Assembly (NCBI RefSeq): GCF_010500915.1
Contig: NZ_JAAAWP010000004.1
Coordinates: forward strand, 243,434 to 307,433
From: Alteromonas hispanica
GTDB taxonomy: Bacteria; Pseudomonadota; Gammaproteobacteria; Enterobacterales; Alteromonadaceae
DNA: 64,000 nucleotides
Direction: 5' to 3'
The position numbers and the translations under genes are program-made. The notes under the pieces are model-generated. The model was not told where the DNA came from and searched no databases. It saw only the letters and a list, made by a program, of their open reading frames with translations. Shown in pieces: positions 1-10,104 of this stretch. Each line of letters opens with the position of its first letter. Positions within the stretch are counted from its first letter, which is position 1.

Positions 1-548
1 GCAATATCCAGTATATGCCTAGTTTGGTCGCCATCGGGCATTTGAATAATGGTGTTCACCACCAGTGCTCTTCCGTCTCTAGAAGCAAGGCGACCAATGA
101 GTTCAGGAGTGCTCTCTACTACTTTTTGAACGTGTGCAGTTGCTTCCCCTGCTCTCATCTTCTCAAGTATGAGGTCTTCAACAATTAGGTCGCCGTCTAG
201 ATCGTAGGTATTTTGATAGTTTGATACAGACTCAACCCGGGTCGAAAAAGGCATCTGCCATGCAGCTTCCGTTAGTTCAGAAGCAAGGTTGAGCGTTTGA
301 GTGTTATAGACATTCCCAGATTTGGGTACGATCATAAACGCTACATTCTCAGACTTATTAAAGGTATTCTGCATCTCTTCGAATGCTAGCCGCTGAGGGT
401 CTTTTTCTTCAAAGAAGACTTTATAATCTCCTCTAAAATAAAGATTTTGCGCGCCAATTAACGCAACAACCATCACGATAGCGGTAATGAGCAAGGATAC
501 TTTTGGGTGCGTTAAATAGAGTGGCGACTGTTCTGAATTGTGAGCCAT
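1..548 (-). CDS. RND/MMPL-family exporter, N-terminal part only
   Basis: The gene runs off the left edge; only its first 182 residues are visible. It starts at ATG 548 (MAHNSEQSPLYLTHPKVS) behind an AAGGAG ribosome binding site. One hydrophobic segment (about residues 19-38) is followed by FRGDYKVFFEEKDPQ and a soluble porter-like region. That arrangement (one N-terminal helix, then a periplasmic loop opening with a D-x-x-x-F-x-x-x-x-P-type motif) is typical of the HAE3/MMPL branch of RND transporters, which export lipids or hydrophobic compounds across the inner membrane. It is transcribed divergently from fadE. Substrate cannot be inferred. Family call fairly sure, function unknown. Confidence 0.7.
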   Translation of the reverse strand, partial: MAHNSEQSPLYLTHPKVSLLITAIVMVVALIGAQNLYFRGDYKVFFEEKDPQRLAFEEMQNTFNKSENVAFMIVPKSGNVYNTQTLNLASELTEAAWQMPFSTRVESVSNYQNTYDLDGDLIVEDLILEKMRAGEATAHVQKVVESTPELIGRLASRDGRALVVNTIIQMPDGDQTRHILDI

Positions 549-779
549 CACAACTCCTTGGCATTTGTTTTGATAAAAGTGTACTCCTTTAACCATCATT
601 AAGACACTGTGTGTATCTCCCAAACGTCTGACTAGATTTAATCGATGTTACATTAACTGTCAGGTGACGAGCGTTTGAACATCTAACCTCTTGATTTACT
701 TGAACGTTACAGGATTTTAACTTCTCAATCTACGAATTTTTTTGATCTTTTGTAAATTTGTTGTAGTATTACTTCATAC

Positions 780-796
780 AACTGGTCAGATGAGCG
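780..796 (+). promoter_or_regulatory. Possible FadR-like operator before fadE
   Basis: The left half reads AACTGGTCAGA, matching the first 11 positions of the gammaproteobacterial FadR operator (AACTGGTCnGACCAGTT). The right half (TGAG) does not match. It sits just before the fadE start codon at 808, where a repressor would block expression. Half-site only, so tentative. Confidence 0.35.
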
Positions 797-807
797 GATG
801 AGTAAAT

Positions 808-3057
808 ATGAGTATTAGAACTAGCTTAAAAAAAGTGCTACCCCCAATTTCAGTGACAGAGCAAGAAGCGCTGGACGCGGGTGATGTATGGATTGAATCT
901 TCAATTTATCAGGGTAAGCCCGACATGCAGGCACTTCGCGACATCCCTCAGGCAAAACTGAGTGCGGATGAGCAAGCCTTCTTAGACGGCCCAGTACAAG
1001 AGCTACTGGGCATGATTGACGATTTTGAGCTTGGAAACGAAAAGCATATCCCACAAGAAATAATAGATTTCTTGGGTAAGAATCGTTTCTTCTCAATGAT
1101 AATCCCGAAGAAATTCGGCGGACTAGAGTTTAGCCCTTACGCAAACTCTACCATAGTGGCTACTATTGCAGCGAAAAGTGGCGCAATTGCAGTAACCGTA
1201 ATGGTACCTAACTCGTTAGGTCCGGGCGAACTGCTTATGCATTACGGTACAACAGCACAGCAGGAGTACTGGTTGCCACGTCTGTCAGACGGTCGTGACA
1301 TTCCGTGTTTCGCACTAACTAGCCCAGAGGCTGGTTCAGATGCGGGCGCTATTCCAGATGCAGCAATCGTCACCAAAGGTGAATACAACGGTGAAGAAGT
1401 TCTTGGCCTTCGCGTAAGCTGGGACAAGCGTTACATCACTCTAGCCCCTATCGCAACTGTGTTAGGCTTAGCATTTAAAGTATTCGATCCAGACCAACTT
1501 CTTGGCGATAAATTTGAACACGGTATTACCTGTGCATTGCTACCTAAGTCGCACCCTGGTGTTGAATTAGGTAATCGTCACGACCCAATGGGCGTTCGTT
1601 TCTACAACGGTACGACTCGTGGTCAAGACGTGTTTATACCAATGGATTTCGTTATTGGTGGTCAGAAAAACATTGGCCGCGGTTGGCAGATGTTGGTGAG
1701 CTGTTTAGGTGCAGGTCGCGGTATTTCACTACCAGCGATGGGCGTTGCGACTGCTCAATCAGCGTTTAAAGGCACCGTTGAGTATTCTTTTGTACGTGAA
1801 CAGTTTGGTTTACCTATCGGTCGTTTTGAAGGTATTCAGGAGAAGATGGCTGACATTGCGGGTAAAACATTCCTGCTCGAGTCTATGCGTGTTCTTACCA
1901 CTGAAGGTTTGGGCCTAGGTGTTAAACCTTCTGTTGTAACTGCTATTGCTAAATATCACATGACCGAGCTGGGTCGTGATGTATTAAACTCAGCAATGGA
2001 TGTACAGGCGGGTAAAGCCATTCAGCGTGGTCCTCAAAACACGTTGGCAGGCGGCTATTCAGCGCTACCTATTGCCATTACGGTTGAGGGTGCAAACATC
2101 CTTACACGTAACCTAATGATTTTCGGTCAAGGTGCAATGCGTTGTCACCCACACCTTAAAGATATGGTTGACCTAATTCACAGCAACGAAAGTTCTGCTG
2201 ATGCAGAATTTAACAAAGTACTTCGCAAAACTATCGGATTTAGCGTTAAAAATGCGTTCCGCAGTTTAGGTAAAGGTTACTTACCTTTCTTACGCGAGTC
2301 TGAATCAGCGTTGCCAGAAGTACGTCAGTATGAAAAGCGCGTGAACAGCATTGCCGCGAAACTAGCGCCATTAGCTGACTTGTCTCTTGCTGTGCTTGGC
2401 GGCGACCTTAAGAAAGCAGAGTTATTGTCTGCTCGCTTAGGCGACGTAATGAGCTACTTATACGGAGCAATGGCGGCAATTCGCTTCTACGAGCAACGTA
2501 TTGAAGATAGAAAGCTGGCACTTCCGTACTTTGAGTACGCGATGCAGTGGTCTTTACAGCAGGCTGATCAGGCAATTGTTAACTTTATCAACAATTTCCC
2601 GAACACAGCGACTCGCGGCCTAATGCGTTTGTTAACTAACACTTACACAAACAGCGTTAAGGGTATTAGCGACGACCTAGTACGTGAATTGTCACTTGCT
2701 TCTATGCAAGACAACAGCGTGAAAGAACAGTTAACTCACCTAGTACGTGTTATTCCAGGTGACGGTAACGACATTAACGAGCAAGCGTTTAAAGCGAAAC
2801 ACGCCGTTGCTCACTTGCTTAGCAAAGTGCAAAAAGCGCTTCGCAAAGAGCCTGTGGTTCCGTTTATCTCTTTTGAGCATGCGCTTAATAAGCTTCAAGA
2901 AAAAGGTGTTATTAACGCTGAAGAAGCCGCAAAACTGCATGACTACAATGAGAAGCGTAAGCTAGCGGTACGTGTTGATGAATACACGTTTGACTTGGAG
3001 TTACTACCAGCGTCGCAAACATTGAAAGCAGTTGATGGCGGCAAAAACGCTGCATAA
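808..3057 (+). CDS. fadE: FadE-type acyl-CoA dehydrogenase
   Basis: Catalyses the first step of fatty-acid beta-oxidation, FAD-dependent oxidation of acyl-CoA to trans-2-enoyl-CoA. The 749 residues show an N-terminal helical region (about 55-150), the middle-domain signature TSPEAGSDAG (171-180), the C-terminal dehydrogenase domain with VEGANILTR (probable catalytic Glu427), and the long FadE-specific C-terminal extension (about 470-749). E. coli FadE is 814 residues with a hydrophobic N-terminus; this protein begins about 65 residues later, with no transmembrane segment, so it is probably cytosolic or peripheral. It stands alone, with a possible FadR half-operator upstream and a strong terminator downstream. 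Confidence 0.9.
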   Translation: MSIRTSLKKVLPPISVTEQEALDAGDVWIESSIYQGKPDMQALRDIPQAKLSADEQAFLDGPVQELLGMIDDFELGNEKHIPQEIIDFLGKNRFFSMIIPKKFGGLEFSPYANSTIVATIAAKSGAIAVTVMVPNSLGPGELLMHYGTTAQQEYWLPRLSDGRDIPCFALTSPEAGSDAGAIPDAAIVTKGEYNGEEVLGLRVSWDKRYITLAPIATVLGLAFKVFDPDQLLGDKFEHGITCALLPKSHPGVELGNRHDPMGVRFYNGTTRGQDVFIPMDFVIGGQKNIGRGWQMLVSCLGAGRGISLPAMGVATAQSAFKGTVEYSFVREQFGLPIGRFEGIQEKMADIAGKTFLLESMRVLTTEGLGLGVKPSVVTAIAKYHMTELGRDVLNSAMDVQAGKAIQRGPQNTLAGGYSALPIAITVEGANILTRNLMIFGQGAMRCHPHLKDMVDLIHSNESSADAEFNKVLRKTIGFSVKNAFRSLGKGYLPFLRESESALPEVRQYEKRVNSIAAKLAPLADLSLAVLGGDLKKAELLSARLGDVMSYLYGAMAAIRFYEQRIEDRKLALPYFEYAMQWSLQQADQAIVNFINNFPNTATRGLMRLLTNTYTNSVKGISDDLVRELSLASMQDNSVKEQLTHLVRVIPGDGNDINEQAFKAKHAVAHLLSKVQKALRKEPVVPFISFEHALNKLQEKGVINAEEAAKLHDYNEKRKLAVRVDEYTFDLELLPASQTLKAVDGGKNAA

Positions 3058-3123
3058 ACATCATCATTGAATATTGCGTTGATTTAAGTTGTTAATTTAA
3101 CGGATATTCAAACGCTAACAAAC

Positions 3124-3153
3124 AAAGCCCTGACAATTTGTCAGGGCTTTTTT
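3124..3153 (+). terminator. Intrinsic terminator after fadE
   Basis: A 12-bp perfect stem (AAAGCCCTGACA / TGTCAGGGCTTT) with a 3-nt loop runs straight into a T tract, 67 nt after the fadE stop codon. Confidence 0.9.
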
Positions 3154-3256
3154 ATTTACATGCTCAATTGCACAGTTGTTTTTAAAATAATGGAATATTA
3201 TGTGATTGTTTTCTACGCTTACTTAACATTATGAAGCTTATAAGCATAGAAACTAA

Positions 3257-3994
3257 ATGCCCGCACGTGCCTTTAAAACGACTTACGCTAAAAGCGCCAT
3301 ATCAGTGTGCCTGGCTCTTTTAGGCCCTGCCATCGCACTATTTCCCAACTCTGGATATGCCGACCACGATGAAGCCCATTTTGTTGTTGGCTATATAAAC
3401 CACCCACAGGTTAATAAATTTTATAAGCCCCTTATAGAAAGGGCGTACAAACAAATAGGTATTAGTGTGACCTTTGAAAAAGTAGGCGGCATGAGAGGCT
3501 TAAAACTACTTAATGAGGGCATGACAGACGCGGATGTTATTCGCTATGACGTAGTGATTAAAGATAATAGCAACGTGATTGCTATTGCACCTCAGCTGTC
3601 AATTGGTGCATCGTTTTTACTGTGCGTACCTGATGTCCCCTGCAACAAAGACATAATTAATAAACCTGATACCGGTATTGCAGTAACTACTCGCTTTTTT
3701 TATAACATTGAAAAGCAGCCAAGCGATCTTGCGGCAAACTTCTATGAGTTCGATGACTTCTATCACGTGGTAGAATTAATAAAGTCAGAGCGCTTTAGCT
3801 ATGCCATTGCACCGAGTGACTTTTCAGATTTACACGTATTTGATGAGCTTGGCTTTAATTATATTCCGCTGGTAAAACATAGCTTAATTCATGTGATTAA
3901 CAAAAAGCATCTCAACCTTCAGCCAGCCTTATCGAAAGCTATCGAGCACCAGCTTGCCATTAGCAAAGTGAATAACGCCGAAAGCGCTAAGTGA
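3257..3994 (+). CDS. Periplasmic solute-binding-like protein (orphan)
   Basis: A 245-residue protein with a signal peptide (hydrophobic ISVCLALLGPAIALF, probable cleavage near GYADH). The mature part (FVVGYINHPQVNKFYKPL..., then alternating beta/alpha segments and a late IAPSDFSDL) resembles family-3 periplasmic binding proteins (SBP_bac_3). No ABC permease or ATPase is adjacent, so it may be a stand-alone sensor or partner of a remote system rather than a classical importer component. Two cysteines (LLCVPDVPC) could form a disulfide. Ligand unknown. Convergent with the TonB-dependent receptor; separated from it by a repeat element and a bidirectional terminator. Confidence 0.55.
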   Translation: MPARAFKTTYAKSAISVCLALLGPAIALFPNSGYADHDEAHFVVGYINHPQVNKFYKPLIERAYKQIGISVTFEKVGGMRGLKLLNEGMTDADVIRYDVVIKDNSNVIAIAPQLSIGASFLLCVPDVPCNKDIINKPDTGIAVTTRFFYNIEKQPSDLAANFYEFDDFYHVVELIKSERFSYAIAPSDFSDLHVFDELGFNYIPLVKHSLIHVINKKHLNLQPALSKAIEHQLAISKVNNAESAK

Positions 3995-4063
3995 ATTAAG
4001 CTGCTTTTATAGAGCAATTTTTATCAGGCAAGAGGAAGCGACAGAATAGCTCTACTATCATTA

Positions 4064-4327
4064 ATACCAGTCCGCATAAATAATTGCCCACTCAGATGGC
4101 GCTGGCAAGTTTCCTAGCAAAGCGTGGGAATGCAGTCATGGCTGTTTCCTTCCAAATTCCCAGAATGAAGCTAGGAAGCTTGCCAGGCCTTCCCGAAGGG
4201 CGAGTTTAAAATGTCCGTACTCTTTGTTGTGTCACCTTGATGTAGAACCCTATACCTGCGGTAACACGCCGCGATTACGAACATTTTAAGTCTCGCTGAG
4301 TGGGTAAGTATCTATGCGGAATGGTAT
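4064..4327. repeat. Composite palindromic repeat element (MITE-like)
   Basis: A 264-bp intergenic element bounded by 32-bp inverted repeats (4064-4095 and 4296-4327) that match at 28 of 32 positions; each outer end begins ATACCA and each inner end is CCCACTCAG. Inside are two further stems. One pairs CTGGCAAGTTTCCTAGC (about 4101-4117) with GCTAGGAAGCTTGCCAG. The other pairs TTTAAAATGTCCGTA with TTACGAACATTTTAAG and continues through GTGTCACC/GGTAACAC around a loop. The whole folds as a three-armed structure. No ORF is present. No convincing target-site duplication is visible. It may be a non-autonomous mobile element or a large REP-like structure. Confidence 0.7.
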
Positions 4328-4341
4328 AGAGCCCCAAAAAC

Positions 4342-4373
4342 AAGAATGCCTGCATAAAGCAGGCATTCTTTTC
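4342..4373. terminator. Bidirectional terminator
   Basis: A 12-bp perfect stem AAGAATGCCTGC / GCAGGCATTCTT with loop ATAAA. It is T-rich on the plus strand and reads into GTTTTTGGGG on the minus strand. It lies between the binding-protein gene and the convergent TonB-dependent receptor gene. Confidence 0.85.
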
Positions 4374-4431
4374 GCTATTAATTTGAGTACGTTATTAACA
4401 CTAGTGACTCAAGTTAATGTTATAGCTTCTC

Positions 4432-6942
4432 TTAGTCGAACATATACTTAAGAGATAGTACAGTTGTGCGACCATTCAGTGGACGAGCACGTACATAGCT
4501 GCCTACTGCTGCAGAACCTTCTTCAGATTCTGTGATGATGAACTCATCAGTTGCGTTGTTCACGTTAAGTGCTACTGAGAACTGGTCGTTAACCCAGTAA
4601 GTCGCGAACAAGTTAACTAGCGTGTAGCCTTCTTGCTTAAGGTCGTTGTTGTCTTGCACGTAGTATTCAGTTGAACCTTGTAGTGACGCACCTACAGACC
4701 AAGTGTCAGTTACGTACTCAGGTGTAATTGTCCAAATCCAGTCTGCTTGACGGCGTGGCGTATTACCGACGATTGCTGCATTGTTAACATCACTGCTAAT
4801 TTCCGCATCTGTCCACGTTAAGTTACCAGCCATTACGAAGTTATCAGTGGCATTCCAACGACCTTCAAATTCAAGACCTGTTGCTTCGTACTCACGCATG
4901 AAGGTAAGACCGCTAGTTACTTCCGCTTGTGTATCTTCGGTAACCGTATCGAATAACGTAGCGTTAATCATTAGGTCTGAAGTACCGTACTTATAACCAA
5001 CTTCAAGCTGTTTAGTCGTATCAAAACCAGATGTAGTGCTAGTAAGACTTCCGTCTTGGTTAAGCGTTCCGCCGATTTGTAACAAACGGTCTGCTATCGC
5101 ACGGCCGCCCTTAGAGTAGCGAGCGAAGAACGTTTGACTATCGCTAAGAAGGTATGAACCACCCACCGAGTAAGACGTGTTGTTCGCATCGTAATCAACG
5201 ATTTGTGATGCTGCGCCTGCGCGGTTAAGGTTAATTACACCACCGCGAATAAAGCCACTGTTAGTTGCCGATGCATCTTCGATTTGCTCAATAACACCGT
5301 TGCCGTTGATATCAAAATCTGTGTTACCACCACAGCAAGAGTTGATTAGCTCACCAGAAGCTTCCACTGTGTCGTAACGAACTGACGCATCGATAAGAAT
5401 GTTGTCAGACAATTCAAAACCAACGTTCATGTACGGCGCAGTTGTCACATAGTTAAGGTCCCATTCCCATGAAAGGAAGCTAGGAGACAGTAAACCGTTA
5501 GAAACAAGGTCTACACCGTCACCATTAGTGATGTTTAGCATTTGTGAGTTAGAGCCATCCAAAGTCTGGATGAACGTCTGCCAGCTTGACCAGCTAGTCG
5601 CGATTTCTTGGTTTGAGTAGTAGTAACCAACAGTTAGGTCAACGCCGTTATCAAATTCTTTACGCAAGCTGAAATCGTTGATCATGTTGCCAAGATCGTT
5701 AATGCGGGTGTCGAACTGTAGGTTAGTAAACGCTTGACCAGAATATGCGTTACCCGCACCTGGGCCATTCGCTAGTGTGACTGTAGTAGTATCACAGTTA
5801 AGCGCGTTGCCGTCACCATCTAGGGCACCTGCACATAATGCATCAGCGAAGTTAGATACGTCACCAGGGCCAGTAGGGAAACCGTCTACGAATGGGGCAA
5901 TAAAGCCACCAGAGATATCTGAAGTACGGAATTTATTTAACAGGAATAAGTTGTCAGCTACTTCTAAATCAACTTCGATGCCGAAAGAGCTTACTTTTGA
6001 CTCGATGCCATCGCGCACATCGCGGTTCTCTGGGTTACCGAAGCTATCGAAAGTAGAGATGTTAGTGTTGTACGCAGAGTTAAGAGCCTGTGAACTTGCA
6101 TCGTAGTTTGGAACAGGACCATACTCGCCATCGCCTTTCACCAATACTGGAGAAGGAAGGTAAGTCGAAACTTTATCATCAAGATTTTTGTAATAGAAAC
6201 GGATATGACCGTTATCTAGCATCTTAGTGATGTTGAATTTGATTTGACCGCCCTGATCACCATTGTAACCAGTCTCACGAGGACCTTCGCCGCCACGTGC
6301 AAAACCCGCAATGTGATAGTACATGTCGTCGCTGATTTCACCACCGTAGCGGAAATCTAAACGGAACTCTTCATAATCGACACCAAATGAAGTTCCAATA
6401 GCGCCACCGCCTACTTCACCGGTGTTGCTGATCATGTTGATGACGCCACCTGGAGAGTTACTCGCAAATGTTGATGCAGAACCACCACGGATGGCTTCTA
6501 CATTTGCCACAGACCAGTCGTAACGAATGAAGTTATCAGCGTTACCAAAGTTGATGTCACCGTATTCTAAAACTGGAAGGCCGTCTTCATGAATTTGTAA
6601 GAATTTTGAACCACCAGTCGCTAGAGGAATACCACGGATAGTGATGTTAGCGTTACCGCCACCGCCTGATGATTCAGCACGAATACCTGGTAATGCGCGG
6701 AAAACTTCAGCAGTAGAACGAGGCGCTAATTTAACAATATCATTCTCGTCGAAGGAGCTAACTGAAACGCTCGCCTCTTGCATAGTCGCGCCACCCGGTG
6801 CAGCAGTGACGACAATTTGTTCGTACTTCTCTTTTGCTTTTTTCTCAGCATCTGAAGGCGCTGCTTCTTGTGCGAAAGCGGTTGAAGAAAGTGCTGCGCA
6901 AACAGCGAGTGTCAATGTGTTGTATTTAAGTGTGTTTTTCAT
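4432..6942 (-). CDS. TonB-dependent receptor with EF-hand-like loop
   Basis: An outer-membrane, TonB-energised importer of 836 residues. It has a signal peptide (MKNTLKYNTLTLAVCAALSSTAFAQ), a TonB-box-like EQIVVTAAP, a plug domain (about 50-170, with ITIRGIPLA and PGGVINMIS) and a long beta-barrel ending in the typical aromatic C-terminus (SLKYMFD). One extracellular-type region contains DINGNGVIEQIE, which fits a calcium EF-hand loop, just after a Cys-Cys pair (NSCCGGN). The substrate is not evident; no degradation enzymes or siderophore genes adjoin. A GGAGA ribosome site precedes the ATG. The promoter and a palindromic operator are visible upstream. Confidence 0.9.
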   Translation of the reverse strand: MKNTLKYNTLTLAVCAALSSTAFAQEAAPSDAEKKAKEKYEQIVVTAAPGGATMQEASVSVSSFDENDIVKLAPRSTAEVFRALPGIRAESSGGGGNANITIRGIPLATGGSKFLQIHEDGLPVLEYGDINFGNADNFIRYDWSVANVEAIRGGSASTFASNSPGGVINMISNTGEVGGGAIGTSFGVDYEEFRLDFRYGGEISDDMYYHIAGFARGGEGPRETGYNGDQGGQIKFNITKMLDNGHIRFYYKNLDDKVSTYLPSPVLVKGDGEYGPVPNYDASSQALNSAYNTNISTFDSFGNPENRDVRDGIESKVSSFGIEVDLEVADNLFLLNKFRTSDISGGFIAPFVDGFPTGPGDVSNFADALCAGALDGDGNALNCDTTTVTLANGPGAGNAYSGQAFTNLQFDTRINDLGNMINDFSLRKEFDNGVDLTVGYYYSNQEIATSWSSWQTFIQTLDGSNSQMLNITNGDGVDLVSNGLLSPSFLSWEWDLNYVTTAPYMNVGFELSDNILIDASVRYDTVEASGELINSCCGGNTDFDINGNGVIEQIEDASATNSGFIRGGVINLNRAGAASQIVDYDANNTSYSVGGSYLLSDSQTFFARYSKGGRAIADRLLQIGGTLNQDGSLTSTTSGFDTTKQLEVGYKYGTSDLMINATLFDTVTEDTQAEVTSGLTFMREYEATGLEFEGRWNATDNFVMAGNLTWTDAEISSDVNNAAIVGNTPRRQADWIWTITPEYVTDTWSVGASLQGSTEYYVQDNNDLKQEGYTLVNLFATYWVNDQFSVALNVNNATDEFIITESEEGSAAVGSYVRARPLNGRTTVLSLKYMFD

Positions 6943-7016
6943 GTCTTCTCCGGCGGTGTGTTAGAGCCTTGAAATCCAAATAGCGTGTTAATTTGACACA
7001 GCGATTGCACCCGCTG

Positions 7017-7030
7017 CTTAATCGATTAAG
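7017..7030. promoter_or_regulatory. Palindromic operator candidate CTTAATCGATTAAG
   Basis: A perfect 14-bp palindrome with a central CG, the form expected of LacI-family operators. It lies directly downstream of the predicted -10 of the TonB-receptor promoter, so a bound repressor would block initiation. Which regulator binds is inferred only. Confidence 0.45.
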
Positions 7031-7059
7031 AATGTATACCAAGTTTTTTGCCTTGTAAA
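7031..7059 (-). promoter_or_regulatory. Predicted sigma-70 promoter of TonB receptor
   Basis: On the minus strand, -35 TTTACA (7059-7054), a 17-bp spacer and -10 TACATT (7036-7031). The receptor start codon is about 90 bp further on. Confidence 0.45.
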
Positions 7060-7486
7060 GATTCTGTGAAGAAAATTTTCACAATTAGGTATAGCAATTC
7101 GTCTAACATACATTTCATTTACAGGTATATAAATGATTTTAAAGATAAACGTTTGCACCAAATAAAGTTAAAACGTTTAAGAAAAAATGAAGAATAGCCT
7201 TGTACAACGTGCAATTACGGTCATCCCTCCCCTTTACTGCTAAGATAATTGTAGTAAAGAATGACGGAAATAGTATGAGGTTGCCTTACTTTTGGTAATT
7301 TTTGTTAATTTAAATCAACTAATTCACTGATGAATTGTGTTAACAAATTACTTATCACTATTGCACGTTAGCCACAAAAAATAGTGTAAGGTTAGAAAAC
7401 GATTTAGAAAGTCATTAACATATCTTAATCGAATCCCCCATAAGTTTATTAGTACTTAACACAAAGACAAGAAAAGGCGTTGTATT

Positions 7487-9502
7487 TTGCATCTTAACCA
7501 CGGTGAAGCAACAAAAGAGAGTATTAAACGAGATGCTGTAAATATGCTCATGGAAAACTGTCTGATTGGGCTTTCCATGACGGCATTCTGCTTTTCAGGG
7601 CTTGTATTATTTTTTCTGCCAGCAGACCCTACCCTTCAAACAAAAAAGCTAACTTTGCTATTTGTGATGTGTTTTGTATTAGTCGCCCGATTTTTGGATG
7701 CTGTTTATTGGCGAAGGAATCTTAGAGGTCGAAACTACAACCCCTACCCTGCATTTTTGCGCTTTTCCTTGGGTCTATTTGCCACAGCACTCATCTGGGC
7801 TTCTTATACATTATTACTGTTTGACTCTATGGGAACGATTGAGCTTGCAGTAACTATGGTTGTTATCGCCAATATGGCTGCAGGTGGCAGTACTGTCCTT
7901 TCACCAAGTAAAGTGCTTGTAGCTATCTACGCAACAGCACTTATTATTCCAATCTCTTTGTGTGCTCTGGTATATCACGATGAGTTTTTTGTTTTGGGCG
8001 TATTCGGCATTGTTTTTTGGTTTGGCATGTTTGCCAGTGCATTTAGATATAACAACTTTTTTGTAGATACGGTGCACCTTAAAACAAAAAACACCGCGTT
8101 AATGGAACAAATGAGCATAGAGAGGCAAGAAACGGAAAAGGTTAATACGCTGCTTCGCCAAACCAATCAGCAGCTAGATGAGGTTAATGAAAGTTTAGAA
8201 ATTAAAGTGAGTAAGCGCACAGAAGCACTTTTTCGTTTATCTAATCACGACCAACTCACGGGTTTACTCAATAGAAATGGATTTATTAAACAGATGTCTC
8301 CTCTGCTTGATAATGCTAAGGCACTGAACGGCACCTTCGCACTACTTTTTATTGACCTTGACGGCTTTAAGCAGGTGAACGATAGCTTGGGCCATAAAGT
8401 GGGGGATGTAATCCTTGCCGAGACTGCGCAGCGACTGAGCAAGTATTGCGAAAAAGATCATCTCGGGCGTTGGGGCGGTGACGAGTTTGTAGCGGTAATA
8501 CCTTACGTCAATGTAGACACAGCAAAAACAATAGCGCAAGCCATGCGCAGTGGGATAAACGTGCCTGTAGTGGCAAACCAAAATCAAATAACCCTAGACG
8601 CTACCATTGGCATTGCCATGTTTCCCGAGCACGGCAGTAGCTCAATGGACTTAATTCAGCATGCCGACTTGACGATGTATGATCAAAAACGAAAACAGCG
8701 AGGTTCAATTGGAGTGTTTAATCAAACGCTCTTTAACCAGGTTAAACGAGAGCAGTATTTATGCGAGCACCTTCGCTATGCCATAGACAACGACGAGCTC
8801 TGTGTTCACTATCAGCCTATTATCGACGTAAAAACCAACACTCTTTCATCGGTAGAGGCGCTGTTGAGGTGGACTTGCGAGGGTGAAAATATTTCGCCTT
8901 GTGTGTTTATCCCTCTTGCCGAAAAATCAGGGATGATGCCAGAAATAGGTGCTTGGGTGCTTAATCGTGCGCTTATCGATTTATCCCATTGGTCTGGTGC
9001 CAGTGAAGTTTGCATATCTGTAAATGTTTCTATCGCGCAATTACTCAATGATGAGTTCATCCATATTCTTGATAGCGCATTAGCAACAACACAAGTTCCT
9101 CCAGAGCGTCTTACATTAGAAATTACAGAGAGTGTTTTTGCCAATGATGAAGAGTTAGTATCTGAAAGGCTGCAAGCACTGGTAACCAGAGGGGTAAAAA
9201 TATCCATTGACGATTTTGGTACCGGGTTCTCTTCGCTATTTCGATTACAAAACATGCCCTTCAACTTTATTAAAATAGACAGATCTTTTGTACAGAATGG
9301 GTCTGAAGAGAGTGATACAATTATAAGAGCGACACTATTAATGGCGAAAGAATTTGGCTGCAAGACGATTGCTGAAGGAATTGAAACAAACGAGCAGCGA
9401 GAACACCTAGCAAAGCTTGGTACAGACTACCTACAAGGGTTCTACTTTGCTAAGCCTCTTGAGCTCGCAGAACTTAAATCTTGGTATAACGATAAAAATT
9501 AA
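7487..9502 (+). CDS. Membrane GGDEF-EAL c-di-GMP enzyme
   Basis: A 671-residue protein with an N-terminal membrane domain of about six helices (residues 25-180), a coiled coil (about 200-250), a GGDEF domain (intact GGDEF at 330-334) and an EAL domain (EALLRW near 457). EAL metal and catalytic residues are visible in [23 protein letters not shown] and EGIET, so both activities look possible. There is no inhibitory RxxD site before GGDEF (the sequence is CEKD). The start is a TTG behind AAGG; an internal ATG at residue 20 is the alternative. The stop is 5 nt before tdk, which suggests co-transcription. Confidence 0.88.
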   Translation: MHLNHGEATKESIKRDAVNMLMENCLIGLSMTAFCFSGLVLFFLPADPTLQTKKLTLLFVMCFVLVARFLDAVYWRRNLRGRNYNPYPAFLRFSLGLFATALIWASYTLLLFDSMGTIELAVTMVVIANMAAGGSTVLSPSKVLVAIYATALIIPISLCALVYHDEFFVLGVFGIVFWFGMFASAFRYNNFFVDTVHLKTKNTALMEQMSIERQETEKVNTLLRQTNQQLDEVNESLEIKVSKRTEALFRLSNHDQLTGLLNRNGFIKQMSPLLDNAKALNGTFALLFIDLDGFKQVNDSLGHKVGDVILAETAQRLSKYCEKDHLGRWGGDEFVAVIPYVNVDTAKTIAQAMRSGINVPVVANQNQITLDATIGIAMFPEHGSSSMDLIQHADLTMYDQKRKQRGSIGVFNQTLFNQVKREQYLCEHLRYAIDNDELCVHYQPIIDVKTNTLSSVEALLRWTCEGENISPCVFIPLAEKSGMMPEIGAWVLNRALIDLSHWSGASEVCISVNVSIAQLLNDEFIHILDSALATTQVPPERLTLEITESVFANDEELVSERLQALVTRGVKISIDDFGTGFSSLFRLQNMPFNFIKIDRSFVQNGSEESDTIIRATLLMAKEFGCKTIAEGIETNEQREHLAKLGTDYLQGFYFAKPLELAELKSWYNDKN

Positions 9503-9507
9503 CGACA

Positions 9508-10089
9508 ATGGCACAACTTTACTTTTACTACTCCGCGATGAACGCAGGAAAATCCACATCACTTTTACAATCTGCCTATAACTATCGCGAACGCGGTATG
9601 CACTCTATTATTTATACTGCTGCCATAGACGACAGATTTGGCGTTGGTAAAGTTACCTCTCGCATAGGTTTGCAGGCAGATGCAAAGCTCTACGGGACTG
9701 CAGACGACCTTTTTGAATCAATTAAAGCAGATGAACAAGCACGACCACTTGATTGTATCTTTATAGACGAAGCACAGTTTTTAACTAAAGAGCAAGTTCG
9801 TCAATTAGTTGAAGTAGTAGATGAATTAGACGTCCCTGTTTTGGCTTACGGACTGCGAACTGATTTTCTTGGTGAAACCTTCGAGGGAAGCCATTACCTT
9901 TTGGCATGGGCAGATAAACTTTTCGAGTTAAAAACAGTGTGCCACTGCGGTCGCAAAGCCAATTTTGTTGTCCGGCTCGACCAAGATGGCAACGCAGTGA
10001 AAGGCGGAGACCAAGTAAAAATTGGCGGCAACGACACATACGAATCGATGTGCCGTAAACACTTTAAAGCCTTAGTCTGGAACGATTAA
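9508..10089 (+). CDS. tdk: Thymidine kinase
   Basis: Phosphorylates thymidine to dTMP using ATP (nucleoside salvage, cytosol). At 193 residues it is the normal length for the bacterial type II enzyme. Visible are the P-loop SAMNAGKS (9-16), the DEAQF motif, the substrate lasso region, and a zinc-binding pair (VCHCG and CRKH). It follows the GGDEF-EAL gene after only 5 nt and has no good ribosome site of its own, so translation is probably coupled. It is convergent with the LacI-type regulator with 15 nt between stops and no obvious terminator. Confidence 0.95.
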   Translation: MAQLYFYYSAMNAGKSTSLLQSAYNYRERGMHSIIYTAAIDDRFGVGKVTSRIGLQADAKLYGTADDLFESIKADEQARPLDCIFIDEAQFLTKEQVRQLVEVVDELDVPVLAYGLRTDFLGETFEGSHYLLAWADKLFELKTVCHCGRKANFVVRLDQDGNAVKGGDQVKIGGNDTYESMCRKHFKALVWND

Positions 10090-10104
10090 TTTCATTATTA
10101 AACG

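Larger units (their letters stand above)
6943..7486. promoter_or_regulatory. Divergent control region of TonB receptor and GGDEF-EAL gene
   Basis: 544 bp without a gene. Besides the promoter and palindrome listed separately, it holds two AAACGTTT palindromes (7147-7154 and 7171-7178) like the one before the LacI-type regulator gene at 11 kb. The rest is AT-rich, and I see no further gene or RNA. Confidence 0.5.
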
